From contig JAAZNC010000009.1 of assembly GCA_012798455.1 (NCBI GenBank), forward strand, positions 1-33,856: a DNA stretch of 33,856 nt, given 5' to 3'. The notes below the pieces were generated by a model, which did no database searches, was not told the origin of the DNA, and worked only from the letters and a program-made list of their open reading frames with translations. The stretch is from Chloroflexota bacterium. GTDB taxonomy: Bacteria; Chloroflexota; Anaerolineae; Anaerolineales; Anaerolineaceae. Shown here piece by piece: positions 8,085-15,598 of this stretch. The position numbers and the translations under genes are program-made. Position 1 is the stretch's first letter. Each line of letters begins with the position of its first letter.

Positions 8085-9515
8085 GTGAAGACTAAGATTG
8101 ATATAATGTGCGCGCAAACGCTGCAGCAGGCCGGTTTTTCCAGGCAAAGTGTGCTGTTGGTGGCGGTTTCCGGTGGCCCAGATTCCAGCGCACTGGCACA
8201 TATGCTTGCCGAACAGCAATTCAATGTAACCCTGGCAAGCTTCGACCATCAGTTGCGCCCTGGTTCTGCACAGGATTGCCGTTTTGTACAACACATGGCA
8301 GAACAACTTGGTGTTTCTTTTTATAGCGGCAAAGCAGATATTCATCGCATGGCAGAACAACAGAAACTCTCCCTGGAAGACGCTGCCCGGCAAGCGCGCT
8401 ATGATTTTCTATTCGATATAGCTCAAACAGTTCAGGCACAGGCGGTGCTGACCGCCCACACAGCCGATGACCAGGTGGAAACCGTTTTAATGCATATTTT
8501 GCGCGGCAGCGGTACGCGTGGATTGACCGGCATGGATGCATGTGCGATCAGTGCGTTCCATCCGACCATCCCGCTGGTGCGTCCCTTACTGGGAATCTGG
8601 CGAACGCAAATAGAAGAATATTGCCAGCAGCATGGGCTGCAGTCGCTGGTGGATGAGAGCAACGAAGATCAGGATTACTTTCGCAATCGCATCCGCCATA
8701 GCCTGATCCCCGATCTGCAAAGTTATAACCCGTCCATCAAACAGAACCTTTTCAATCTGGCACAGATCGTAAAAGATGATTGGGATTTCCTGGAAGAACA
8801 GTATCAAAACCTATATGATGTATTACACACAAGTGAGGATGAGGGTTGCTTATCCTTTTCCCTTGAAAAGTTCGCTTTGCTAAAGACCGGTGCACAAAAA
8901 ATGCTTATTCGGCGGGGATTGCAGAAACTGATGCCGGCTGCAACCCAGATCGAGCATGTCACAGTGCTACGGCTGCTGCGTTTCACACAGCAACCCAATC
9001 GTGCCATGCATATCAGCCTACCCGCTGGGTTGCATGCATTTATTGACCGCGACAAACTTTATTTGAGCCGCCTGGCAGTTCTCCCTTCGCCCCGCGTTTA
9101 TCCGCAGTGCCAACAGCCATTTAACATCAGGGTAGAAGAAATGAAAAGCTATCCATTACAGGATGGAGCAGAACTATTGGTAAAAGTATTACCTCTTACA
9201 GCTTATCAGTCTCCACAGGCAGCCGATGGATTCTTATGGGATGCTTATTTTGATCTGGAAGCGTTACAAACGAATACCCTAAAAGTTCGTGCTTACCAGG
9301 CTGGAGATCGCTTTCAACCGTTGGGCATGCCGGGTAAGAGTGTTAAATTGTCGGACCTGTTCATCAATAAAAAGATTCCCGTAAAGGTACGGGAACATTG
9401 GTTGGTGGTAGAAAATGGAAACACCATCGTGTGGGTGGCAGGTTTTCAACCGGCACATTTTACCCGCATACAGCCGGATACCCATCATTTGCTCCATCTT
9501 CAGGTGAAATTTTAG
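8085..9515 (+). CDS. tilS: tRNA(Ile)-lysidine synthetase
   Basis: Attaches lysine to C34 of the CAU-anticodon tRNA-Ile so that it reads AUA; essential in nearly all bacteria. The PP-loop ATPase motif SGGPDSS is at 29-35, followed by FDHQLRPGS and the HTADDQVETVLMHILRGSGTRG core. The C-terminal substrate-binding domain includes GDRFQPLGMPG, KLSDLFINKKIP and VAGF near the end. With this start it has 476 residues. GTG at 8085 is preferred because TATAAT lies exactly 6 nt upstream and no Shine-Dalgarno serves any candidate. GTG 8064 (in frame, upstream of the promoter) and ATG 8106 are alternatives. Its stop codon overlaps the stop of the convergent recombinase-like gene. Confidence 0.93.
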   Translation: MKTKIDIMCAQTLQQAGFSRQSVLLVAVSGGPDSSALAHMLAEQQFNVTLASFDHQLRPGSAQDCRFVQHMAEQLGVSFYSGKADIHRMAEQQKLSLEDAARQARYDFLFDIAQTVQAQAVLTAHTADDQVETVLMHILRGSGTRGLTGMDACAISAFHPTIPLVRPLLGIWRTQIEEYCQQHGLQSLVDESNEDQDYFRNRIRHSLIPDLQSYNPSIKQNLFNLAQIVKDDWDFLEEQYQNLYDVLHTSEDEGCLSFSLEKFALLKTGAQKMLIRRGLQKLMPAATQIEHVTVLRLLRFTQQPNRAMHISLPAGLHAFIDRDKLYLSRLAVLPSPRVYPQCQQPFNIRVEEMKSYPLQDGAELLVKVLPLTAYQSPQAADGFLWDAYFDLEALQTNTLKVRAYQAGDRFQPLGMPGKSVKLSDLFINKKIPVKVREHWLVVENGNTIVWVAGFQPAHFTRIQPDTHHLLHLQVKF

Positions 9516-10429
9516 ATAGTTGCCTGCGTGACACGTGCCAGTTGATTCAATTTCATTGAGATCTCGCGCCATTGGATCTTTGAGATACCCAGGCGCTGGC
9601 GGATCAGGTCGTGATCGACTCCCTTATGAAAATCGTTCAGGGCACAGGTCCAACGACACATACTGAAAGAAATGTGTTTATCCAAATTGGCAACCTTACT
9701 GATGTCTTCCAATATATATTCCAACCGGCGAGGTGACCAAGGGAACACCAGGTCGGTGGGCTGGTACTGTGCCAGGTAGCGTTTGTAATGCTGCAACCAG
9801 GCAGCCGAAAGCGGGATTTTGCGTTCCTTGTTGCGATCTTTGGCTTCGGGATAGCGCACAAATAGGAAAGGATTGGCAGGATCGCTCTCGTCGATATGCT
9901 GTAATTTGATGTTCAAACATTCACTTTTTTTAATGCCTGTTTCCAGCAACAGTTTGAAAAGTGTATAGGGACGGGTATCGGGTTTATCCTGTTCCATCAG
10001 TTCTGCGGCGGCTGCCAGTGCCAAGATCTGCTCATCTTCGTTCAACACTTCGGGAAGAGGGCTGATGACGCTCTTTTGCAATATCTTTTCTGCCGGATCA
10101 TTAGGGATGCGACCGTTAGTGAACAACCAGTTGAAAAAAGATTTAACGGTGGTGATGCGACGGCTCAAGCTTTTAGGGGAACAGGGGATGTTCTTTCCAC
10201 GCCCGTTGTTGACCCATTCTAAAAAATGTTGCAAGTCATGGGTAGTGATGGCTCCTATTGCTTTATCGGCAGGTAAAAAGCCGGAAAGCAATTTCAGATC
10301 TCCTTCAAATGCCTTGACGGTATAAATGGATTTATTTTGATCTCGCAGGTATACCAACCAGGCTTGGATAGTTGGCTGTAAGGAAGTTTCTTTGTCGATA
10401 TGAAGCATGTTATTTGGGTCTGATGACAT
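9512..10429 (-). CDS. Tyrosine-recombinase-like protein lacking catalytic residues
   Basis: A 305-residue protein with the layout of XerC/D-type recombinases: an N-terminal SAM-like core-binding domain (about 14-110, with a SLSRRITTVKSFFNWLFTNG stretch) and a C-terminal catalytic-fold domain. The active site is degraded. The first Arg of TGxRxSE is Lys (TGIKKSECL). The HxxR box reads SMCRW, with Arg kept and His lost. The LGH box is LGI. No Tyr exists in the last 50 residues, where the nucleophile should be. The Lys of the beta-hairpin (ERKIPLS) remains. It is probably a DNA-binding pseudo-recombinase; cleavage is unlikely. The start is the ATG served by GGAGGG (10434-10439). Another ATG four codons upstream has no ribosome-binding site. 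It has its own promoter. Confidence 0.8.
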   Translation of the reverse strand: MSSDPNNMLHIDKETSLQPTIQAWLVYLRDQNKSIYTVKAFEGDLKLLSGFLPADKAIGAITTHDLQHFLEWVNNGRGKNIPCSPKSLSRRITTVKSFFNWLFTNGRIPNDPAEKILQKSVISPLPEVLNEDEQILALAAAAELMEQDKPDTRPYTLFKLLLETGIKKSECLNIKLQHIDESDPANPFLFVRYPEAKDRNKERKIPLSAAWLQHYKRYLAQYQPTDLVFPWSPRRLEYILEDISKVANLDKHISFSMCRWTCALNDFHKGVDHDLIRQRLGISKIQWREISMKLNQLARVTQATI

Positions 10430-10460
10430 CACGCCCTCCATATTGCGTATAGATATAAAT

Positions 10461-10489
10461 AGTTTATCCAGTTATGGATATTTCGTCAA
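10461..10489 (-). promoter_or_regulatory. Promoter of the recombinase-like gene with internal dyad
   Basis: On the minus strand TTGACG (10484-10489) and TAAACT (10461-10466) have 17-nt spacing. A perfect 6-bp inverted repeat, TATCCA-GTTA-TGGATA (10465-10480, plus-strand reading), fills the spacer, where an operator would block polymerase. The promoter lies in the 51-bp gap after the LCP gene. Binding by any regulator, including the gene's own DNA-binding product, is inference. Confidence 0.6.
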
Positions 10490-10492
10490 GGA

Positions 10493-11524
10493 TCAGGGAG
10501 TGAATAAAGCAGTTTTTAAGATGGACCAGATAGCACTGTAATTTGGAAGCAATACATTTGCGCCACTGGATGGCATAACGTAGGAAGTAACCTGACCTTG
10601 ACCGATGGCGTAGGTGGTAATACGCCCGGGATCGTTGATGATCTTGGCTGTCAGACTGATAAGTGGGACGATATCTCCTAATGTCAGGTCGGTGACCACG
10701 CTGCTGGAAAGGGTATTGTATATCTCTCCAGCATTGGCTACCCCATCCATGCTGATAATTTTCCTTAAGATGCCCATGATAACTTCTTGGGCGCGGCGGG
10801 TGCGATCGAAATCATTGGAGGTGTATCGTGACCGAACATACCATAATGCCAGTTCGCTGTCGAGACTGACGGTACCAGGTCCGACAGAACAATATTTTTC
10901 CGCTGAATAAGAAAGATCGCAACTGTCAGATAAATTGGAGGCAGCATTGATCTCAATGCCTCCCAGCGTATCGATGATGCTGAGAAAACCGTTGAAATTG
11001 GTCATCATATAATGATCCACGCTGGTACCAAAATTGTATTCAAAGGTCTTCTGGGTGAGTGGGAAACCGCCATAAGCCTGCGCGGTGTTGATACGCTGTT
11101 CTCCAACACCCGGGATGGTTACCCACAGATCCCGTGGGAAAGAGACAATACTGACCTTTTCTTCTTTGGTATAGATGGAGATCAGCATGATAACGTCAGT
11201 GCGGTATCCGCTATCTGGACGCCAATCTGAACCAAGCAGCAAGATGTTGACCTGACCGGCAGGTTTGTAAACGCCATCGTTGGGTACCAGCGAATCAGTG
11301 ATGATCGGTGCGGTCGCTTCTACGGTGGGGGTATAGGCATATGGTTGAAAAGGCGTAGGTTCCAGTCCCTTGTCTGTACTTAAATCTGCCAGCAAACGTA
11401 CCTCAGGAGTAGCTTCACTCCCAAAACCAAACAATGCCCGGGTTGCCGAACAACCACTTGAAAATAAAACAATACACAGCGCAAAAAAAATCGTTATCAA
11501 TAGATGCGAATTGTATTTATTCAC
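10493..11524 (-). CDS. LytR-CpsA-Psr (LCP) family lipoprotein
   Basis: LCP proteins transfer undecaprenyl-linked glycopolymers onto peptidoglycan outside the membrane. 343 residues. The N-terminus is a lipoprotein signal with lipobox LFSSGC (Cys near 25), followed by a variable PT-containing spacer. The LCP domain begins near residue 90 (INILLLGSDWRP in spirit; seen as VNILLLGSD) and carries the pyrophosphate-binding Arg/Asp motifs GYRTDVIMLIS, SFPRDLWVTIPG, RINTAQAYGG and VRSRYTSNDFDRTRRAQ. The start is GTG, overlapping the TGA of the upstream gene as GTGA, which points to translational coupling. AGGA precedes it by about 13 nt. Which glycopolymer it handles is unknown. Confidence 0.92.
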   Translation of the reverse strand: MNKYNSHLLITIFFALCIVLFSSGCSATRALFGFGSEATPEVRLLADLSTDKGLEPTPFQPYAYTPTVEATAPIITDSLVPNDGVYKPAGQVNILLLGSDWRPDSGYRTDVIMLISIYTKEEKVSIVSFPRDLWVTIPGVGEQRINTAQAYGGFPLTQKTFEYNFGTSVDHYMMTNFNGFLSIIDTLGGIEINAASNLSDSCDLSYSAEKYCSVGPGTVSLDSELALWYVRSRYTSNDFDRTRRAQEVIMGILRKIISMDGVANAGEIYNTLSSSVVTDLTLGDIVPLISLTAKIINDPGRITTYAIGQGQVTSYVMPSSGANVLLPNYSAIWSILKTALFTP

Positions 11525-12927
11525 AATGATTGTCCTATTCCTCGTTCTTCAAGGATCTTACGGATACGATTATATTCTTCAAGTGCCAGTTTGAGTTCTT
11601 CTTCGATGTGCTGGGGATCGTTACGGTAATCAATTTCGGACTTCATCAGATCCAGGAATGGATTGGATGAAATTGCACTCTGATCCTCTTTCTTTGCGAC
11701 TATCTGATCGTCTTGAAAATGATTTTGCAAGATTTGTACCAGATATGGGAGGATATATTTGCTCATCTCGATATGTTCCTGGTTCCACAAGAATTTTCGG
11801 GAGGTCAGGAACAAAAGAGTAGGATGTCGGTTGATCGGTAATGGGATGTACCAGACACTCTGCACTCTGGGGAGGTGCATTCTATTAAGCAATTCTTTGA
11901 TCCACAGGGGATAGGAATCGGCATTGTGGTAGAGAACAGAGCGCTGCTGGATGACGATTTCATGTTCGTTTTGGATGGCGCTCGGAAGGATCTGCTTGTG
12001 AGGTTTCAGGGCAGATCCACACAGTAGCTTGATGATGGGATTGGTGCTGTCAGTTTCTATGATGAAACACTCGTCCGCAAAGAATGTTCTTGCTAATGCT
12101 TTGCATAGAGTATAGGGCAGCATCTTGCCATTATTTTCTAGGACAGTGTGCAGCCAGGCGTTGATGAGTTGAAAGGAGGGCACAACTGCCACATTTTCTG
12201 AAAGCAGCACCGGTATACTCTGCTGTTTCTTTTCCAGAACCTGTGAGTTGAAGGAAAGCGCTATGAATAATTGTGGGATGAGCAGAAAGGCAATCATCTG
12301 AGTAATTTCCTTTATAAACAATGGAGAGATTGCCAGTATATTATTGATGCTCAACCCGATTATGTGCAATGTGACGAACAGGATACTACTCCAAGTGAAA
12401 TGATTGGTGTGGGTAATATAGCTGACGAAAAGAAACAAACTTACCAGAAATTCGAAAATTTTCCATATCAGGTCATATGGCACCGAGATTTCAAGTGGTG
12501 AAAAGACAAATTCAATGATCTGAAATGCTTGCAGTAAAAATAAAACAAGTGTACTCAGCAAGAGGGTCATCTTGAAGATAGAAAACTGAGATTGCTGCGA
12601 GGGTTTGAACCATAACCAGCCTATCAAAATCAGGTTGATCGTCCAGACAACATCTCGGAAAGCAGGAAGGATGAGAGCAGGGATCTGCCACCATTCTAGA
12701 CTGAAGGAGAGATGAAGAACGACCATTATAACTTGCAAGCCCAAAACGCAATAAAGAGACGATCGTGCACGGTGCAGATCATGCTCTTCAATTTGCATAC
12801 GCGCCGCATTCAGCAAAGATAATGTGGTCAGGATGATGAGGGTGATCATAAGGGATTGGATGATTAATCCCAAAGGAGAGATCGTGAAATCGATGAAATT
12901 AAATAATTGATCCACTAATGTATCCAT
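11521..12927 (-). CDS. Polytopic membrane protein with cytosolic sensor-like region
   Basis: A 468-residue protein that I do not assign to a named family. The first half (about 15-235) holds around seven hydrophobic segments. The second half (about 250-415) is soluble and has the size and secondary-structure look of a GAF-type sensor domain (ALARTFFADECFIIETD, then VWYIPLPINRHPTLLFLTSR). A charged helical tail (EEELKLALEEYNRIRKILEERG) ends it. No kinase, cyclase, phosphodiesterase or DNA-binding domain follows, so an output is missing or supplied by a partner. It overlaps the LCP gene start by 4 nt, so a role in sensing or controlling wall polymer attachment is plausible but inferred. An extended -10 lies 11 nt before the ATG and no Shine-Dalgarno is present. 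Confidence 0.8.
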   Translation of the reverse strand: MDTLVDQLFNFIDFTISPLGLIIQSLMITLIILTTLSLLNAARMQIEEHDLHRARSSLYCVLGLQVIMVVLHLSFSLEWWQIPALILPAFRDVVWTINLILIGWLWFKPSQQSQFSIFKMTLLLSTLVLFLLQAFQIIEFVFSPLEISVPYDLIWKIFEFLVSLFLFVSYITHTNHFTWSSILFVTLHIIGLSINNILAISPLFIKEITQMIAFLLIPQLFIALSFNSQVLEKKQQSIPVLLSENVAVVPSFQLINAWLHTVLENNGKMLPYTLCKALARTFFADECFIIETDSTNPIIKLLCGSALKPHKQILPSAIQNEHEIVIQQRSVLYHNADSYPLWIKELLNRMHLPRVQSVWYIPLPINRHPTLLFLTSRKFLWNQEHIEMSKYILPYLVQILQNHFQDDQIVAKKEDQSAISSNPFLDLMKSEIDYRNDPQHIEEELKLALEEYNRIRKILEERGIGQSL

Positions 12928-12938
12928 TATTTTGAACG

Positions 12939-12947
12939 ATTATAGCA
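12939..12947 (-). promoter_or_regulatory. Extended -10 promoter of the membrane protein-LCP pair
   Basis: TGCTATAAT on the minus strand (TATAAT 12939-12944) lies 11 nt before the start codon, predicting a 5-nt leader. The -35 is poor. The same TGCTA element precedes tilS and pyrG. Confidence 0.55.
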
Positions 12948-12975
12948 TGGGAATATAAGATAATTTTTTTTCGGG

Positions 12976-13003
12976 TTGACAAAAAATGTACATTTGATAG
13001 AAT
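12976..13003 (+). promoter_or_regulatory. tRNA-Leu promoter
   Basis: TTGACA (12976-12981) and TAGAAT (12998-13003) with 16-nt spacing lie 17 nt before the tRNA gene. It is back to back with the minus-strand promoter at 12939-12947. Confidence 0.75.
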
Positions 13004-13020
13004 ACTCACACACTCTAAAT

Positions 13021-13105
<85 letters not shown>

Positions 13106-13107
13106 TA

Positions 13108-13140
13108 AAACTCTACGGTACGGCAGGGTAGGGTTTTTTT
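13108..13140 (+). terminator. Terminator of tRNA-Leu
   Basis: A 9-bp stem (AAACTCTAC at 13108-13116, GTAGGGTTT at 13128-13136, one G-U pair) runs directly into seven T residues. Confidence 0.75.
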
Positions 13141-13141
13141 A

Positions 13142-13169
13142 TTGACAATTAATCCCTCTAGGGTATCAT
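13142..13169 (+). promoter_or_regulatory. Promoter of the DivIC-like gene, leaderless geometry
   Basis: TTGACA (13142-13147) and TATCAT (13164-13169), 16 nt apart, followed by only TGGATT before the ATG at 13176. The start point should fall at or beside the A of the start codon. No Shine-Dalgarno is possible in between. Confidence 0.7.
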
Positions 13170-13175
13170 TGGATT

Positions 13176-13556
13176 ATGAACCGTGACCCCCAAAAAAATC
13201 AAAAGGTCATCAGCATACTCCTGATTGCTTTATTTTTCTTTATGCTGCTGGGGTTGAACGATCGTTTATCGGAATACTTTCATCTTTCAAGTCAGCGTGA
13301 TGCGATCGCGACAGAAGTATATGCCTTGCAAAATACGGAGATCGCGCTACGTACCCAGATTGCCTATGCATCAAGTGATAATGCAGTTGAAGACTGGGCG
13401 AGAGGTGACGCGCATATGGCACTGCCTGGTGATGTGGTAATTGTGCCAATTTCTCCCAGTGTAAAATCTTCCGTTATCTTGAAAACCCCCACTCCTGTAC
13501 CTTCCAGTGCACAAAATTGGCAGATATGGAAGAATTTTCTATTCGGCGGTAAATAA
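13176..13556 (+). CDS. DivIC/FtsB-like septum formation initiator protein
   Basis: A small bitopic membrane protein of 126 residues. A short basic N-terminus is followed by one TM segment (about 11-27, ISILLIALFFFMLLGL) and a coiled-coil stretch (about 35-65). A conserved DivIC-type end follows (WARGDAHMALPGDVVIVPI), which in this family contacts the FtsL/FtsQ-type partners of the division complex. A Pro/Thr-containing tail extends beyond it. Family members stabilise FtsL and help activate septal wall synthesis. Sequence conservation in this family is low, so the call rests on topology and the ARxxxxMxxPGD signature. It is probably co-transcribed with the LysM gene 69 nt downstream. Confidence 0.78.
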   Translation: MNRDPQKNQKVISILLIALFFFMLLGLNDRLSEYFHLSSQRDAIATEVYALQNTEIALRTQIAYASSDNAVEDWARGDAHMALPGDVVIVPISPSVKSSVILKTPTPVPSSAQNWQIWKNFLFGGK

Positions 13557-13625
13557 AATTGGGCTTGATAAAATCAGGTACAATAAAGTACTCATTCTTG
13601 AGAAAGAAGAAAGAAACAGGAAAAT

Positions 13626-14318
13626 ATGCTAGATAGAAAAAATACACAGAACCTCATGGGTGGCAGTAACGGGAAGAAACGCTCATTACTGATGATCCTG
13701 ACAGTGCTGGCGATAATTCTGGTGATCTTAGGGATCGTGATGATCGTTTTATGGCTCACGGGTGGTGGTTTTTCCATGTCCATTTTCTCCAAGAAACCGA
13801 CCCCGACCACTACACTTCCACCGACCCCTATCATGTCGCCGACCCCAAGTTTGATCCCAACCGAAACACCTACACCGGAGCCGACCATCACTGTCACACC
13901 TGCAGGACCTTTTGAATATGAGGTTCAGGAAAATGACAGTTGCTGGGGTATCGCAGAAAATTTCCAGGTTGATTTCTTGACTTTGTTGGCGATCAACAAT
14001 TTTGAAAATGGGGAGTGTCCCATTATTCCCGGACAAAAGATCTTGATCCCGTCTCCGGGGCAATCACTGCCAACCCCAACCAATGTTCCATCTGATCTGG
14101 CTTCCGGTACCAAGATCACCTATACCGTTCAGTCCGGTGACTCGTTGGCTTCCATTGCCAGTCAATTTAACTCTACCGTAGATGATATTCTCAAACTCAA
14201 TGCGGATGTGATTGAGGATCAAGATAATATTCCGATTGGAGTCCAGCTTACCATCCGGGTAAATCTGGTCACACCCACCCCCACTTTTGCACCGACCAGC
14301 ACTCTGGCAGCGCAATAA
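13626..14318 (+). CDS. Membrane-anchored protein with two LysM domains
   Basis: A 230-residue protein. One TM segment (about 20-45) is followed by a Pro/Thr stalk (about 57-92) and two LysM peptidoglycan-binding domains (about 97-143, YEVQENDSCWGIAENFQV; and about 165-210, YTVQSGDSLASIASQFNS), ending in another PT-rich tail. It should sit outside the membrane and grip wall glycan. No catalytic domain is present, so a scaffolding or anchoring role is likely. The start has AGGA 5 nt upstream. Its place right after the DivIC-like gene suggests a link to division or wall assembly. Confidence 0.88.
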   Translation: MLDRKNTQNLMGGSNGKKRSLLMILTVLAIILVILGIVMIVLWLTGGGFSMSIFSKKPTPTTTLPPTPIMSPTPSLIPTETPTPEPTITVTPAGPFEYEVQENDSCWGIAENFQVDFLTLLAINNFENGECPIIPGQKILIPSPGQSLPTPTNVPSDLASGTKITYTVQSGDSLASIASQFNSTVDDILKLNADVIEDQDNIPIGVQLTIRVNLVTPTPTFAPTSTLAAQ

Positions 14319-14321
14319 ACC

Positions 14322-14348
14322 AAAAAGCCCGAATTTCGGGCTTTTTTT
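14322..14348 (+). terminator. Terminator of the LysM gene
   Basis: A palindrome with GC-rich core (AAAAAGCCCGAA at 14322-14333, TTCGGGCTTTTT at 14335-14346) starts 3 nt after the stop codon and ends in seven T residues. The symmetric flanks mean it may also work on the minus strand. Confidence 0.88.
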
Positions 14349-14385
14349 ATTAACGCTTTAGCAAGTTGAGGACGGAACGTCCGAA

Positions 14386-14412
14386 ACAAAAAACCGCCCG
14401 CTGAGCGGGTGG
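14386..14412 (-). terminator. Distal terminator hairpin downstream of queG
   Basis: CCGCCCGC/GCGGGTGG (14394-14401 and 14405-14412, one G-U pair) with a 3-nt loop is followed on the minus strand by TTTTTTGTTTC. It is the third of three hairpins after queG. Confidence 0.7.
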
Positions 14413-14421
14413 AGAACTTAT

Positions 14422-14443
14422 AAAAAAAGGGAGTCACTCCCTT
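14422..14443 (-). terminator. Main terminator downstream of queG
   Basis: A perfect 7-bp stem (AAGGGAG 14427-14433, CTCCCTT 14437-14443) with a 3-nt loop runs into a T tract on the minus strand (14428 down to 14422). Confidence 0.8.
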
Positions 14444-14453
14444 ATAGGGCTAG

Positions 14454-14485
14454 ATCATGCCACCCGCTATGCGGGTGGTCATGAT
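14454..14485 (-). repeat. Long hairpin spanning the queG stop codon
   Basis: A nearly perfect 32-nt hairpin: ATCATG/CATGAT outer arms and CCACCCGC/GCGGGTGG inner arms around a TAT loop, with one bulged base. It has no T tract, so it is more likely a 3' stabilising or RNA-processing element than a terminator. Its inner arm is closely related to that of the hairpin at 14394-14412. Confidence 0.65.
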
Positions 14486-15591
14486 TCCAGTACAGAGTTT
14501 ATTACTGATCGCACTTCTGGGTTGGATTCGTGCTCTAGGGCAGAATTCAGCATTGCAGTACTTTTAGGAAGGTCAAATTGACCAAGTGCCCAAGCAGCGT
14601 GGTTGCGTACCAGTGGATCGCCATCACACAGTAACTGATTCAATAATTTGAGATCTGATTCATCCCGGATGTTTCCCAATGTCACTGCCAAGTTGCGATA
14701 AATCCCAGCACGGCTTGGGCGCTTGAGCGCTGAATTCTTGAAAAACCGGAGAAATTCATTTTCATCTAAAACCCTGGATCGGATCTCTTGGATGGAGATA
14801 GGAATTTGTATATCTACTGCAGGGTCAAGATGGCTTTGATTCCAGGGGCAAACCTGTTGGCACACATCGCAGCCAAAGAAATGATTCCCAATTTTTGAAC
14901 GTAGTTCGTGTGGGATCGGTCCCTTGTTTTCGATGGTCAGATATGAGATGCAGCGAGAGGCATCTAGTGTGCGATCCTCTTGGATACATTGGGTGGGGCA
15001 GTTTTCAATGCAACGCTGGCAGGTTCCGCAGCGGTCGGGCAGCGGGGATGGCATGATGGCTTCATCCAGTACATCAATATCCAGGAATATTTCTGACAGC
15101 AGAAAAAAAGAACCGATCTCAGGGTTGATTAGACAACTGTTCTTGCCAATCCATCCCAACCCTGCCTGGCATGCCAGCTCTCTTTCCAGAACTGCAGCAG
15201 TATCGGTAAACGCCTTGGCGACCAGATTGGATTTACCCTGTTCGCGGATGAATTTAACTATCTTTTCTAATAAGGGAGGAATAGTAAAATGGTAATCATC
15301 CCCAAAAGCATAAGAAGCGAGCGCGAGCTCTTTACTGCTTTGTTCAACAGCAGGCGAATACCTTTTCACCAGCACCAGGATGGTACGGCAGGTTGGCATG
15401 ATCTCATAAGGCGATCGGCGTAGGCGCATTGACCGTTCAGATGAAAGATAATGCATATCTGCATTCTTGCCGGATTGCACCCATCTTTGAAAGATATCGA
15501 AATGCTGATAATTGCTGGGTCTGATGCCGGCAACCAGATCAAATCCATGCGACAGGCAAAAACCCTTGATTTGGTCAAACAATGTCTCCAT
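14479..15591 (-). CDS. queG: Epoxyqueuosine reductase
   Basis: Catalyses the last step of queuosine synthesis in tRNA, reducing epoxyqueuosine with cobalamin and two [4Fe-4S] clusters. 370 residues. The family core ELACQAGLGWIGKN is near 135-150, the first cluster motif is CGTCQRCIENCPTQCI, and the second is CDVCQQVCPWN. ALDASRCISYLTIE-like sequence (seen as LDASRCISYLTIENKGPIP) lies between. The C-terminal part (about 280-370) consists of HEAT-like repeats (NHAAWALGQF). The start ATG lies 7 nt after the stop of the M23 gene, implying co-transcription. Three hairpins follow the stop. Confidence 0.96.
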   Translation of the reverse strand: METLFDQIKGFCLSHGFDLVAGIRPSNYQHFDIFQRWVQSGKNADMHYLSSERSMRLRRSPYEIMPTCRTILVLVKRYSPAVEQSSKELALASYAFGDDYHFTIPPLLEKIVKFIREQGKSNLVAKAFTDTAAVLERELACQAGLGWIGKNSCLINPEIGSFFLLSEIFLDIDVLDEAIMPSPLPDRCGTCQRCIENCPTQCIQEDRTLDASRCISYLTIENKGPIPHELRSKIGNHFFGCDVCQQVCPWNQSHLDPAVDIQIPISIQEIRSRVLDENEFLRFFKNSALKRPSRAGIYRNLAVTLGNIRDESDLKLLNQLLCDGDPLVRNHAAWALGQFDLPKSTAMLNSALEHESNPEVRSVINSVLES

Positions 15592-15598
15592 ATGTCAC

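Noticed and set aside
9512-10429. An integrase marking a mobile element
   Set aside because: Flanking genes are core genes, no att-like repeats or cargo are visible, and the active site is lost.
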